From Rhodospirillaceae bacterium (GTDB lineage Bacteria > Pseudomonadota > Alphaproteobacteria > MPNO01 > UBA2964), in assembly GCA_002712335.1 (NCBI GenBank), contig PATI01000019.1, positions 82,407 through 114,150 on the forward strand: a DNA stretch of 31,744 nt. The letters are read 5' to 3'. The position numbers and the translations under genes were made by a program. Positions 25,993-31,744 of this stretch are shown in pieces; within the stretch, counting starts at the first letter, position 1, and each line of letters begins with the position of its first letter. The notes beneath the pieces are model-generated. The model made no database searches. It was not told the DNA's origin and saw only the letters and a list, made by a program, of their open reading frames with translations.

Positions 25993-26973
25993 TCAATTCT
26001 TGTAAAAATTCCATGCTTTTTTAACTGCATCGGCCACAAGAGTCATTTCATCAATTGGTTCATACTCCCACTTTTCTATTTTTCCATCAAACGGTCGGGT
26101 TACTCCGAGTTTTTCAAGTGAGGTATGGAAACGATCAAACTTCTTAGAACCCCCAAAATCTTTAAAAACATGAACGGGTTTCCCGGTAGCAATTGCTTCA
26201 GAAACCATATTCACCGAGTCACCAGTGACAATGAAACAGTCAGCATGGGCAAGTATACCAAGGTATGGATTTTTTCCATATCCATTCCATATATTTCTTG
26301 GTACATCACTCAAAGTATTTTTGATAATTTCCAAACTGTTTATACTTGTTCTGCGGGAAGGTGTTATAGCGAGACTGCCGCCGATATTGTTAACGGCCTC
26401 TCGTAACATCGAAGCAAAGTGTTCTGTTCTATTTTGGCTCAACTGAAAATTCTTATTATTGCCTCCAATTAGCACACCTATTAACGGTTTTGGAAGGTGA
26501 AGGTATTCCGATTCAAACTCCGTGAAGGCGTCGTTTAGATTTTTTTTGTTGATACTATTTAAGGCACCCAATGTACTCACTACATTCGTAGCGGAGAGGC
26601 AATCGTGCTTTGGAGCAATTACGATGTCAAATTTACTTATAGACTTAGTGGGGTTTTGAATCTGGATCAGAAAAGTTGCCGGGTTAATGGTCTTGATGGA
26701 AAGCGCTAAGGCAACAGTTTTACTGCCTGTTGCAATCAAAATATCTGGCCATGGCGGTTCAAGTTTATCGCTTTTGACTTTAAGTGCTTTCAGAGGGAAG
26801 ATCCACAGGTGCGGAGGCAAAAAAGCCCAAGGTGATCGGACGGAGATCCTTTTAATTATGGGTTTTAATCCGAGGGTTTCAGCGAGTGAGATACACTGGC
26901 TCTCCATACCCGCTTTACCATCGGTTAGAACCCAGCATTTGGGATTATGAGAAAGAAAATTGGAATTCAGCAT
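25993..26973 (-). CDS. ELM1-family protein (mitochondrial fission ELM1-like, formerly DUF1022)
   Basis: 326-residue member of the family named after plant mitochondrial fission factor ELM1. Visible: the N-terminal VLTDGKAGMESQCISLAETLG, PDILIATGSKTVALAL, a central IGVLIGGNNKNFQLS, TPSRRT, the conserved WNGYGKNPYLGILAHADCFIVTGDSVNMVSEAIATGKPVHVF, and FHTSLEKLGVTRP. The second half has the layout of a glycosyltransferase-B-like fold (family knowledge by resemblance). In bacteria the biochemical role is unknown to me. It is first in the - strand run leading to the oxygenase, the 636-residue protein and trxB, and is divergent from the Lrp/AsnC gene. Confidence 0.88.
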   Translation of the reverse strand: MLNSNFLSHNPKCWVLTDGKAGMESQCISLAETLGLKPIIKRISVRSPWAFLPPHLWIFPLKALKVKSDKLEPPWPDILIATGSKTVALALSIKTINPATFLIQIQNPTKSISKFDIVIAPKHDCLSATNVVSTLGALNSINKKNLNDAFTEFESEYLHLPKPLIGVLIGGNNKNFQLSQNRTEHFASMLREAVNNIGGSLAITPSRRTSINSLEIIKNTLSDVPRNIWNGYGKNPYLGILAHADCFIVTGDSVNMVSEAIATGKPVHVFKDFGGSKKFDRFHTSLEKLGVTRPFDGKIEKWEYEPIDEMTLVADAVKKAWNFYKN

Positions 26974-27002
26974 TTTTTAATAAGACTAAAGACTTTGATC
27001 CG

Positions 27003-27030
27003 TTGAAATATAATGTCTCATACTTATAAT
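27003..27030 (+). promoter_or_regulatory. Sigma-70-type promoter of the Lrp/AsnC gene
   Basis: TTGAAA (27003-27008) and a perfect TATAAT (27025-27030) are separated by 16 bases, placing the start of transcription near 27037, about 30 bases before the gene. A strong GAGGAG ribosome binding site (27056-27061) lies six bases before the ATG. This is the best promoter match I saw in the window. Confidence 0.7.
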
Positions 27031-27067
27031 AAAATTTCATCTTATTTATTTCGACGAGGAGATTAAA

Positions 27068-27559
27068 ATGGTTCAGGTTAAACTCGATCGGATCGATTTA
27101 AAAATTCTGAAAGATCTTCAAGAAGATGGACGAATGACTAACGTTGAACTGGCAAATCGCGTTGGGATCTCGCCACCACCATGTTTGAGGCGGGGAAGAA
27201 CTTTAGAGCAAACCAAATGTATTCTTGGTTATCATGCCAATGTGAATCCCTCAGCGCTAGGATTTGGGGTAACTGTATTTGCTCATGTGGGATTGCATAG
27301 TCAGGCCGAAGCGGACCTAGTAGCCTTTGAAGAATTAGTTGAAAGTTGGCCAGAGGTCCGAGAATGCCATATGCTGGCGGGAGAAACAGATTTTCTGATC
27401 AAAATTGTAGCTACCGATTGGGATAGCTACCAACGTTTTTTAACCAGTAAATTAACCGCTGCTCCCAATGTAAGCGTTGTAAAATCTGCATTGGCAATTA
27501 GAACTAAAACTCACCGCCCAGGAGTTCCAATCAAAATTGAGAGTAATGGAACTGATTAG
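27068..27559 (+). CDS. Lrp/AsnC-family transcriptional regulator
   Basis: Small regulator of 163 residues. The N-terminal helix-turn-helix begins LDRIDLKILKDLQEDGRMTNVELANRVGISPPPCLRR, the family signature. It is followed by GYHANVNPSALGFGVTVFAHVGL and the ligand-sensing domain with VRECHMLAGETDFLIKIVATD. Effectors in this family are usually amino acids. It has its own promoter and ribosome binding site and is divergent from the ELM1-family gene, whose promoter it may also control. It is convergent with greA, ten bases apart. Confidence 0.93.
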   Translation: MVQVKLDRIDLKILKDLQEDGRMTNVELANRVGISPPPCLRRGRTLEQTKCILGYHANVNPSALGFGVTVFAHVGLHSQAEADLVAFEELVESWPEVRECHMLAGETDFLIKIVATDWDSYQRFLTSKLTAAPNVSVVKSALAIRTKTHRPGVPIKIESNGTD

Positions 27560-27569
27560 AAAAGCAAAT

Positions 27570-28043
27570 TTATTTAAAATTTACGTCCAGGATTTCATAC
27601 CCTCTACTACCCTTTGGAGCAGTAACTTCTGCGGTGTCACCAATAGACTTACCAATTAATGCACGGGCTAATGGTGCAGTAATAGAAAGGCGCCCCTCTT
27701 TAATATCCGCTTCATGTTCTCCAACGATTTGATAGACAGACTCCTCTTCTGTTTCCTCATCAATTAATTTGACATGGGCACCGAATTTTATGGTTTTACC
27801 AGTTAGTTTGGAAACGTCTATTATTTCTGCATTAGCGATTTTATTTTCGATTTCGCTTACTCTTCCTTCGTTAAAAGATTGCCGCTCTTTTGCAGCATGA
27901 TATTCGGCGTTTTCTGAGAGATCTCCATGTTCACGAGCTAATGCTATTGCCTTTATTATCTCGGGACGTTCGACAGTTTTGAGCCGTTTTAGTTCTTCTT
28001 CAAGGCGATTAAACCCATCTAAAGTCATGGGGACCTTATCCAT
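27570..28043 (-). CDS. greA: Transcription elongation factor GreA
   Basis: Rescues backtracked RNA polymerase by stimulating cleavage of the transcript 3' end. 157 residues, the standard length. Visible: the N-terminal coiled coil from [18 protein letters not shown] through [14 protein letters not shown] (the tip that enters the polymerase channel), and the C-terminal globular domain with [26 protein letters not shown]. The start is ATG 28043, with GAGG six bases upstream; a TTG two codons earlier is not needed. In many alphaproteobacteria greA sits beside carAB; here it does not. Confidence 0.96.
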   Translation of the reverse strand: MDKVPMTLDGFNRLEEELKRLKTVERPEIIKAIALAREHGDLSENAEYHAAKERQSFNEGRVSEIENKIANAEIIDVSKLTGKTIKFGAHVKLIDEETEEESVYQIVGEHEADIKEGRLSITAPLARALIGKSIGDTAEVTAPKGSRGYEILDVNFK

Positions 28044-28217
28044 GGCCAACCTCTATTGTTAAAATTATCAAGTCATTTTAAATCGGATCGATCTTAAAGG
28101 ATAAGGCTGTAATAACGTTACTTCAAGCACTCAGATTCTAATAATGGGTTTTTAAGCCTTTAGGTCTATATCTTTTTCCCTAAAAACTAAAAACAATGCA
28201 TTATTGCTCCATTTTTT

Positions 28218-28236
28218 TTATTGAAATTTTCAATAA
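28218..28236. repeat. Inverted repeat TTATTGAA-N3-TTCAATAA
   Basis: Two exact 8-base arms with a 3-base spacer in the greA-yqeY gap. On the + strand a T-run precedes rather than follows it, and on the minus strand an A-run follows, so it is not an intrinsic terminator in either direction. A protein-binding operator is possible. Confidence 0.45.
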
Positions 28237-28284
28237 CCCTGCGCATACCCTTTTTGGCCTGCATCTTCATTCAAATCTCTCTTG

Positions 28285-28300
28285 TTTTGGTTGACCAAAA
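28285..28300. repeat. Inverted repeat TTTTGGT-TG-ACCAAAA
   Basis: Perfect 7-base arms with a 2-base centre, flanked by CTTG on the left and, after three extra bases, CAAG on the right, so an even longer imperfect hairpin is possible. It lies about 50 bases from the previous inverted repeat and has no T-run after it. Confidence 0.45.
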
Positions 28301-28537
28301 ATACAAGGTCTGGAAATCCATCATGCATGCACGCACCGAGAGGACTAGAACTTTGAATTTCCTTTTTAATTTTTGCCATTACCCGACTAAATTAGTTTTG
28401 AGAACAACTAGATTATGAAGGTACATATATTCTTTGTTAAATGATTATTGATTTTCAGATTTTAAAATTTTGTGGTTGCTTATAATAATTTGATCCTGTA
28501 CGGTAATTTCCTCCCAATTAACATTGTTATCGGAAAA

Positions 28538-28999
28538 ATGCTTCGCAAAGAAATCAGCCAGGCTTTAAAGTCGGCGATGAAGGCCAAGAAATCAGAATCT
28601 GTGTCAACATTGAGGCTAATTCTTGCTGCGGTAAAAGATCGAGATATCGCCCGTAGAAGTTCTAGCGATTCTGATGGTATATCTGATGAGGAAATAATGA
28701 AGGTTCTCCAAACGATGGTGAAGCAGCGTCAAGAGAGCATCAAGTTGTATCAACAGGGCAATCGCCCGGAACTAGCGGAAAAAGAAGCGCTAGAAATCAA
28801 TATAATACAAGATTTTCTGCCGGAGCAGCTATCTGAAGAGGAAATAGGAAAAATAGTAAGATCTTCAATTAGCGAACTTGAAGCAAAAAACCTCAAAGAT
28901 ATGGGGCGTTTGATGGCGCATTTACGTGAACGCCACGCTGGTTCTATGGACTTTGGAAGAGCAAGTTCCATCCTGAAGGAAATTCTCGGTGGTGCTTGA
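28538..28999 (+). CDS. yqeY: GatB/YqeY-domain protein
   Basis: Small cytosolic protein of 153 residues resembling the tail domain of the GatB subunit of tRNA amidotransferase. Its role as a stand-alone protein is not settled. Visible: MLRKEISQALKSAMKAKKSESVSTLRLILAAVKDRDIA, a KQRQESIKLYQQGNRPELAEKEALEINIIQDFLPEQLSEEEI core, and the MGRLMAHLRERHAGSMDFGRAS end. The frame is open from 28472 but the family N-terminus starts at ATG 28538. It is upstream of dnaG and rpoD, as in many proteobacteria. Confidence 0.92.
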   Translation: MLRKEISQALKSAMKAKKSESVSTLRLILAAVKDRDIARRSSSDSDGISDEEIMKVLQTMVKQRQESIKLYQQGNRPELAEKEALEINIIQDFLPEQLSEEEIGKIVRSSISELEAKNLKDMGRLMAHLRERHAGSMDFGRASSILKEILGGA

Positions 29000-29061
29000 C
29001 GGCTTCTATAAAGTCGCGTGGAATGAAATCGAATTTTAGCAAATAATTGGATTAAGGCTGT

Positions 29062-31014
29062 ATGGCTTTTCCACCTCAATTTCTCGATGAAGTTCGCAGC
29101 AGGATTGGGCTTGCCGATCTAATCGGCCGGCGTGTCAAGTTGACTCGTAAAGGTCGTGAATTCACTGGTTTGTGCCCTTTTCACAATGAAAAAACACCCA
29201 GTTTTTCGGTCAGCGAAGAAAAAGGATTTTTTCACTGTTTTGGTTGCGGTGCTCATGGCGATATTTTCGGTTTTATAATGCGCACTGAGAACCTAGAATT
29301 CCCGGAGGCGGTCCAACGGTTGGCAGATGAAGTTGGTTTAGTTGTGCCTAAAACATCCCCTAAAGAGCGAGAGTTTGCTGACAAAAAAGCTAGTCTTTTG
29401 CAGGTGATGGAACAGGCCTGCCGTTATTTTGAGGAGAACCTTAGAAGCCCCGCAGGCAAGGAGAGCTTTAATTATTTTAAAGAACGAGGTCTTGATAATT
29501 CTACAATCGCAAAATTTCGCCTTGGCTTTGCCCCGGATAATAGAGGTGGTTTAAAAGCTAGGCTAATCAGCCCTAGTATATCGGAAGTTCAACTAATCGA
29601 TTGTGGTCTGCTTATTAAGCCAGATGATCCTGCAAGGCACGATCAAACATCTTATGACCGTTTCAGGGGGAGGGTAACCTTTCCTATTACCGATAGCAGG
29701 GGGAAAGTTATTGCCTTCGGAGCGAGAACTTTAGGACATACCCAACCAAAATATATCAATTCACCCGAAACACCGTTATTTAGCAAGGGTAGTGTGTTGT
29801 ATGGATTGGCAAAGGCCTGGTCGGCATGCCGGGAAGAGAAAAGGGTAATTGTCACTGAGGGCTACATGGACGTAATAGCTTTGGATCAGGCAGGTATAAA
29901 AGCCTCTGTTTCCCCTCTGGGTACTGCCCTTACTGAGACACAAATATCTTTGCTTTGGCGTATGTCGCCCGAGCCTATTTTGTGTTTTGACGGGGATGAG
30001 GCCGGTATTAGAGCAGCAAAGCGTGCAGCCGAACGGGCTCTCCCATTGCTTAAACCTGGATACTCCATAAGGTTTGTTAATCTTCCTGCCGGTGAAGATC
30101 CGGATACATTAATTAAAGGTCGAGGCGGAGACTATTTGGAGGAATTGTTAAATAATGCCAGACCCTTGGATAATATTATATGGGATTTGGAAACAGCGGG
30201 GATCGATTTGGATACGCCCGAGCGGTTGGCTGGGCTCGAGTCTAGGTTGGAGACGCATGCCCGTTCGATTGCAGATGGGAAGGTGCAGTACCAGTATCGT
30301 GATTTATTTCGTGAGCGGTTAAGAACTCTCAAATTTCAAGAACGTCAGAAAAAGTATCGGAGTCGAGGCGGCTCCAAAAATATAGAGAAATGGGCAAAGG
30401 ACGATAATAATATGAATCGCCTGCGGCATGGTAATATTGGAACAGATCCAAAGGGTTCGATTCCTAATCCATTTTCTATACCTTTGACTGCCCCTGAGGT
30501 ATTAATTCAACGCCGTGAACAGGCGATAATTGCTGCGTTGGTAAACCATTGGGGTTTAATAGATGAATTTGCTGAAACGATTGGAATGCTTGATTTTATT
30601 GATGAAAATCTTGATAGTCTGCGAAAAGAAATTCTGACCTTCTATACTTCTGAACCCGAGAACAAAATTGAGCATTTGCATGAATACCTTAAGGAGAGGG
30701 GTTTTGAGGTACTGTTGCAGAAACTTCTGACACCACAGGTTTATACTCATGCGGGTTTTGCTAGGTCGGAATCCGAGGTTGGAATGGTTAGAAAGGGTAT
30801 TTCTGAGATGATTGACGGTATATTCCAGGAACGCCAACGGCTTGAATTAGCTGAGGCGGAAAAGTCTTATGCTCTGGAGCCAACTGAAGAAAACTGGATG
30901 GTTCTGCAAGCGTGCTTAATGTCTGTGCATCAAAATTCTCGCACCAATTATGATGAGAGACTCTTAGAAGGCACGACAACACCTAGTCCGCATGATAGCA
31001 AAGGAATCAAATAA
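29062..31014 (+). CDS. dnaG: DNA primase
   Basis: Makes the RNA primers for chromosome replication. 650 residues. Visible: N-terminal zinc finger with Cys38, His41, Cys59 and Cys62 (LCPFHNEKTPSFSV, HCFGCGAHGD); the RNA polymerase basic region with RFRGRVTFPI, VIAFGARTL and KYINSPETPLFSKG; the TOPRIM catalytic acidic residues Glu266 (VTEGYMDV) and Asp310-x-Asp312 (FDGDEAG); and a C-terminal region for the DnaB helicase. The linker near 430-480 is basic and low in conservation. It lies 62 bases after yqeY and 145 before rpoD, the classical macromolecular synthesis order (without rpsU). Confidence 0.97.
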   Translation: MAFPPQFLDEVRSRIGLADLIGRRVKLTRKGREFTGLCPFHNEKTPSFSVSEEKGFFHCFGCGAHGDIFGFIMRTENLEFPEAVQRLADEVGLVVPKTSPKEREFADKKASLLQVMEQACRYFEENLRSPAGKESFNYFKERGLDNSTIAKFRLGFAPDNRGGLKARLISPSISEVQLIDCGLLIKPDDPARHDQTSYDRFRGRVTFPITDSRGKVIAFGARTLGHTQPKYINSPETPLFSKGSVLYGLAKAWSACREEKRVIVTEGYMDVIALDQAGIKASVSPLGTALTETQISLLWRMSPEPILCFDGDEAGIRAAKRAAERALPLLKPGYSIRFVNLPAGEDPDTLIKGRGGDYLEELLNNARPLDNIIWDLETAGIDLDTPERLAGLESRLETHARSIADGKVQYQYRDLFRERLRTLKFQERQKKYRSRGGSKNIEKWAKDDNNMNRLRHGNIGTDPKGSIPNPFSIPLTAPEVLIQRREQAIIAALVNHWGLIDEFAETIGMLDFIDENLDSLRKEILTFYTSEPENKIEHLHEYLKERGFEVLLQKLLTPQVYTHAGFARSESEVGMVRKGISEMIDGIFQERQRLELAEAEKSYALEPTEENWMVLQACLMSVHQNSRTNYDERLLEGTTTPSPHDSKGIK

Positions 31015-31066
31015 TTTTATATAATGGTTAAGAAAGTTTAGTAAAAGGTAAAAAAATGAGATAAAG

Positions 31067-31087
31067 AGATCCTTTTGATCTTTTTTT
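31067..31087 (+). terminator. Weak intrinsic terminator between dnaG and rpoD
   Basis: AGATC-CTTTT-GATCT forms a 5-base-pair stem with a 5-base loop, followed directly by six T. The stem is short and AT-rich, so termination would be partial, consistent with some read-through from dnaG into rpoD. A TATAAA at 31112-31117 is a candidate -10 for a separate rpoD promoter, but its -35 is unclear. Confidence 0.5.
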
Positions 31088-31159
31088 GAATTTCTTTTAG
31101 AATAGCCTACTTATAAATAGCTTATATCAAGCTAAAACCTTTTTGGAGTATGTGACCCT

Positions 31160-31744
31160 ATGGCCACTAGAATGAAAGCAAAGCCAGCTGAATCAGCAGA
31201 GACCAATACGGAAAACGCTGATGCCCCTTTGATCGAGTCGACTGGGGCGGCATTAAAGAAACTTGTCCAGAAAGGTAAGGAGAAGGGGTACGTGACTTAT
31301 GACGACCTGAATGCCGCCTTACCTTCAGAAGAAGTTTCTTCCGAGCAAATCGAAAATACTATGTCCCGCCTGAATGAACTTGGCGTAAATGTCGTTGACG
31401 ATGAGGATACGGAAGACAGTGACACACCCAAAAAAGGTCTAAAAGAACCAGCTGGTGCCACAAAAAAAACTGGGGATGAAGATTTAGGGCGCACCGATGA
31501 CCCTGTTCGTATGTATTTGCGCGAAATGGGGACAGTGGAGTTATTGTCTCGTGAAGGTGAAATCGAAATTGCCAAGCGTATAGAAGCTGGACGCGACAAA
31601 ATGATTCTTGGTTTGTGTTCTAGTCCACTGACACAAAGGGCTGTTGCTCGTTGGAATGAGGCGCTAAAGGATGAATTGGTTCTACTGCGGGATATTATCG
31701 ATTTAGATGAGACCTATAATGCTTCAAGCGAGCAGGTTGATTTA
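31160..31744 (+). CDS. rpoD: RNA polymerase primary sigma factor RpoD, N-terminal part (3' end outside window)
   Basis: The housekeeping sigma-70 factor. The first 195 codons are visible, open to the window's end. Residues about 25-75 (LKKLVQKGKEKGYVTYDDLNAALP...IENTMSRLNELGVNVVD) are region 1.1, the acidic autoinhibitory domain. After a charged linker, DPVRMYLREMGTVELLSREGEIEIAKRIE (from Asp114) is region 1.2, and the non-conserved insert of primary sigma factors begins at the right edge. GGAG lies upstream of the ATG at 31160. A weak terminator separates it from dnaG. Confidence 0.96.
   Translation, partial: MATRMKAKPAESAETNTENADAPLIESTGAALKKLVQKGKEKGYVTYDDLNAALPSEEVSSEQIENTMSRLNELGVNVVDDEDTEDSDTPKKGLKEPAGATKKTGDEDLGRTDDPVRMYLREMGTVELLSREGEIEIAKRIEAGRDKMILGLCSSPLTQRAVARWNEALKDELVLLRDIIDLDETYNASSEQVDL

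Larger units (their letters stand above)
28044..28537. other. Long gene-free divergent region between greA and yqeY
   Basis: Nearly 500 bases without a convincing gene, very AT-rich. It carries two perfect inverted repeats (28218-28236 and 28285-28300), a weak TTTAGG...CCTAAA pair (28159-28184) and a TATAAT hexamer at 28481-28486 that could drive yqeY-dnaG. In related genomes carA often lies divergently beside yqeY. No recognisable carA remnant or tRNA was seen here. Confidence 0.55.

Noticed and set aside
28159..28184. Hairpin TTTAGG...CCTAAA as a terminator
   Set aside because: Only six base pairs with a 14-base loop and no following T-run in the direction of any gene.
28221..28418. Small protein in the greA-yqeY gap
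   Set aside because: 65 residues with no ribosome binding site, no recognisable motif, and it is built over the two inverted repeats.

Overview
The window is a 31.7 kb piece of a bacterial chromosome. It most likely comes from an AT-rich (by eye roughly 40% GC) alphaproteobacterium, probably Rhodospirillales-like and possibly an uncultured marine lineage. This rests on gene order (tilS-ftsH-folP-glmM-thiD; uvrC-pgsA-moaD/moaE; trxB next to a LysR regulator; yqeY-dnaG-rpoD), on a Rhizobium-type aspartate aminotransferase, and on a bacterial ELM1-family protein. The lineage is an inference from protein resemblance and synteny. No rRNA or tRNA gene was found.

Layout. (1) 1-6156, + strand: 3' end of tilS, then ftsH, folP, glmM and thiD (tRNA modification, membrane proteolysis, folate, cell-wall precursor, thiamine). 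(2) 6205-7666: a MarR-type regulator divergent from a branched-chain aminotransferase (ilvE). (3) 7708-12768, - strand: a tightly packed block transcribed uvrC, pgsA, mobB, moeA, moaD, moaE, covering nucleotide excision repair, phosphatidylglycerol synthesis and molybdenum cofactor synthesis. (4) 12778-13111: an AT-rich gene-free stretch with two tandem DnaA-box-like sites. (5) 13112-16577, - strand: uvrB, a FolM/PTR1-type reductase and folB. (6) 16738-20195, + strand: a VanA-like Rieske oxygenase with an in-frame stop inside its iron-sulfur motif, aspartate aminotransferase, and the periplasmic molybdoenzyme msrP. (7) 20207-26973, - strand: ELM1-family protein, a 2-oxoglutarate oxygenase, an unrecognised 636-residue protein, trxB, a LysR regulator, a strong intrinsic terminator and a TauD-type dioxygenase. 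(8) 27068-31744: an Lrp/AsnC regulator convergent with greA, then divergent yqeY, dnaG and the 5' part of rpoD.

How the genes connect. The moa/moe/mob genes make the cofactor that MsrP needs. folP, folB and the FolM-type reductase belong to one folate route. uvrB and uvrC act in the same repair pathway. dnaG and rpoD form the classical macromolecular-synthesis pair. Most of the window is housekeeping.

The least explained parts are the 636-residue protein paired with a 2-oxoglutarate oxygenase beside an ELM1 protein, the interrupted Rieske gene, the 250-base stretch ending in a strong minus-strand terminator near 21.2 kb, and several perfect inverted repeats in intergenic DNA. I saw no CRISPR array, insertion sequence, phage gene or integrase.
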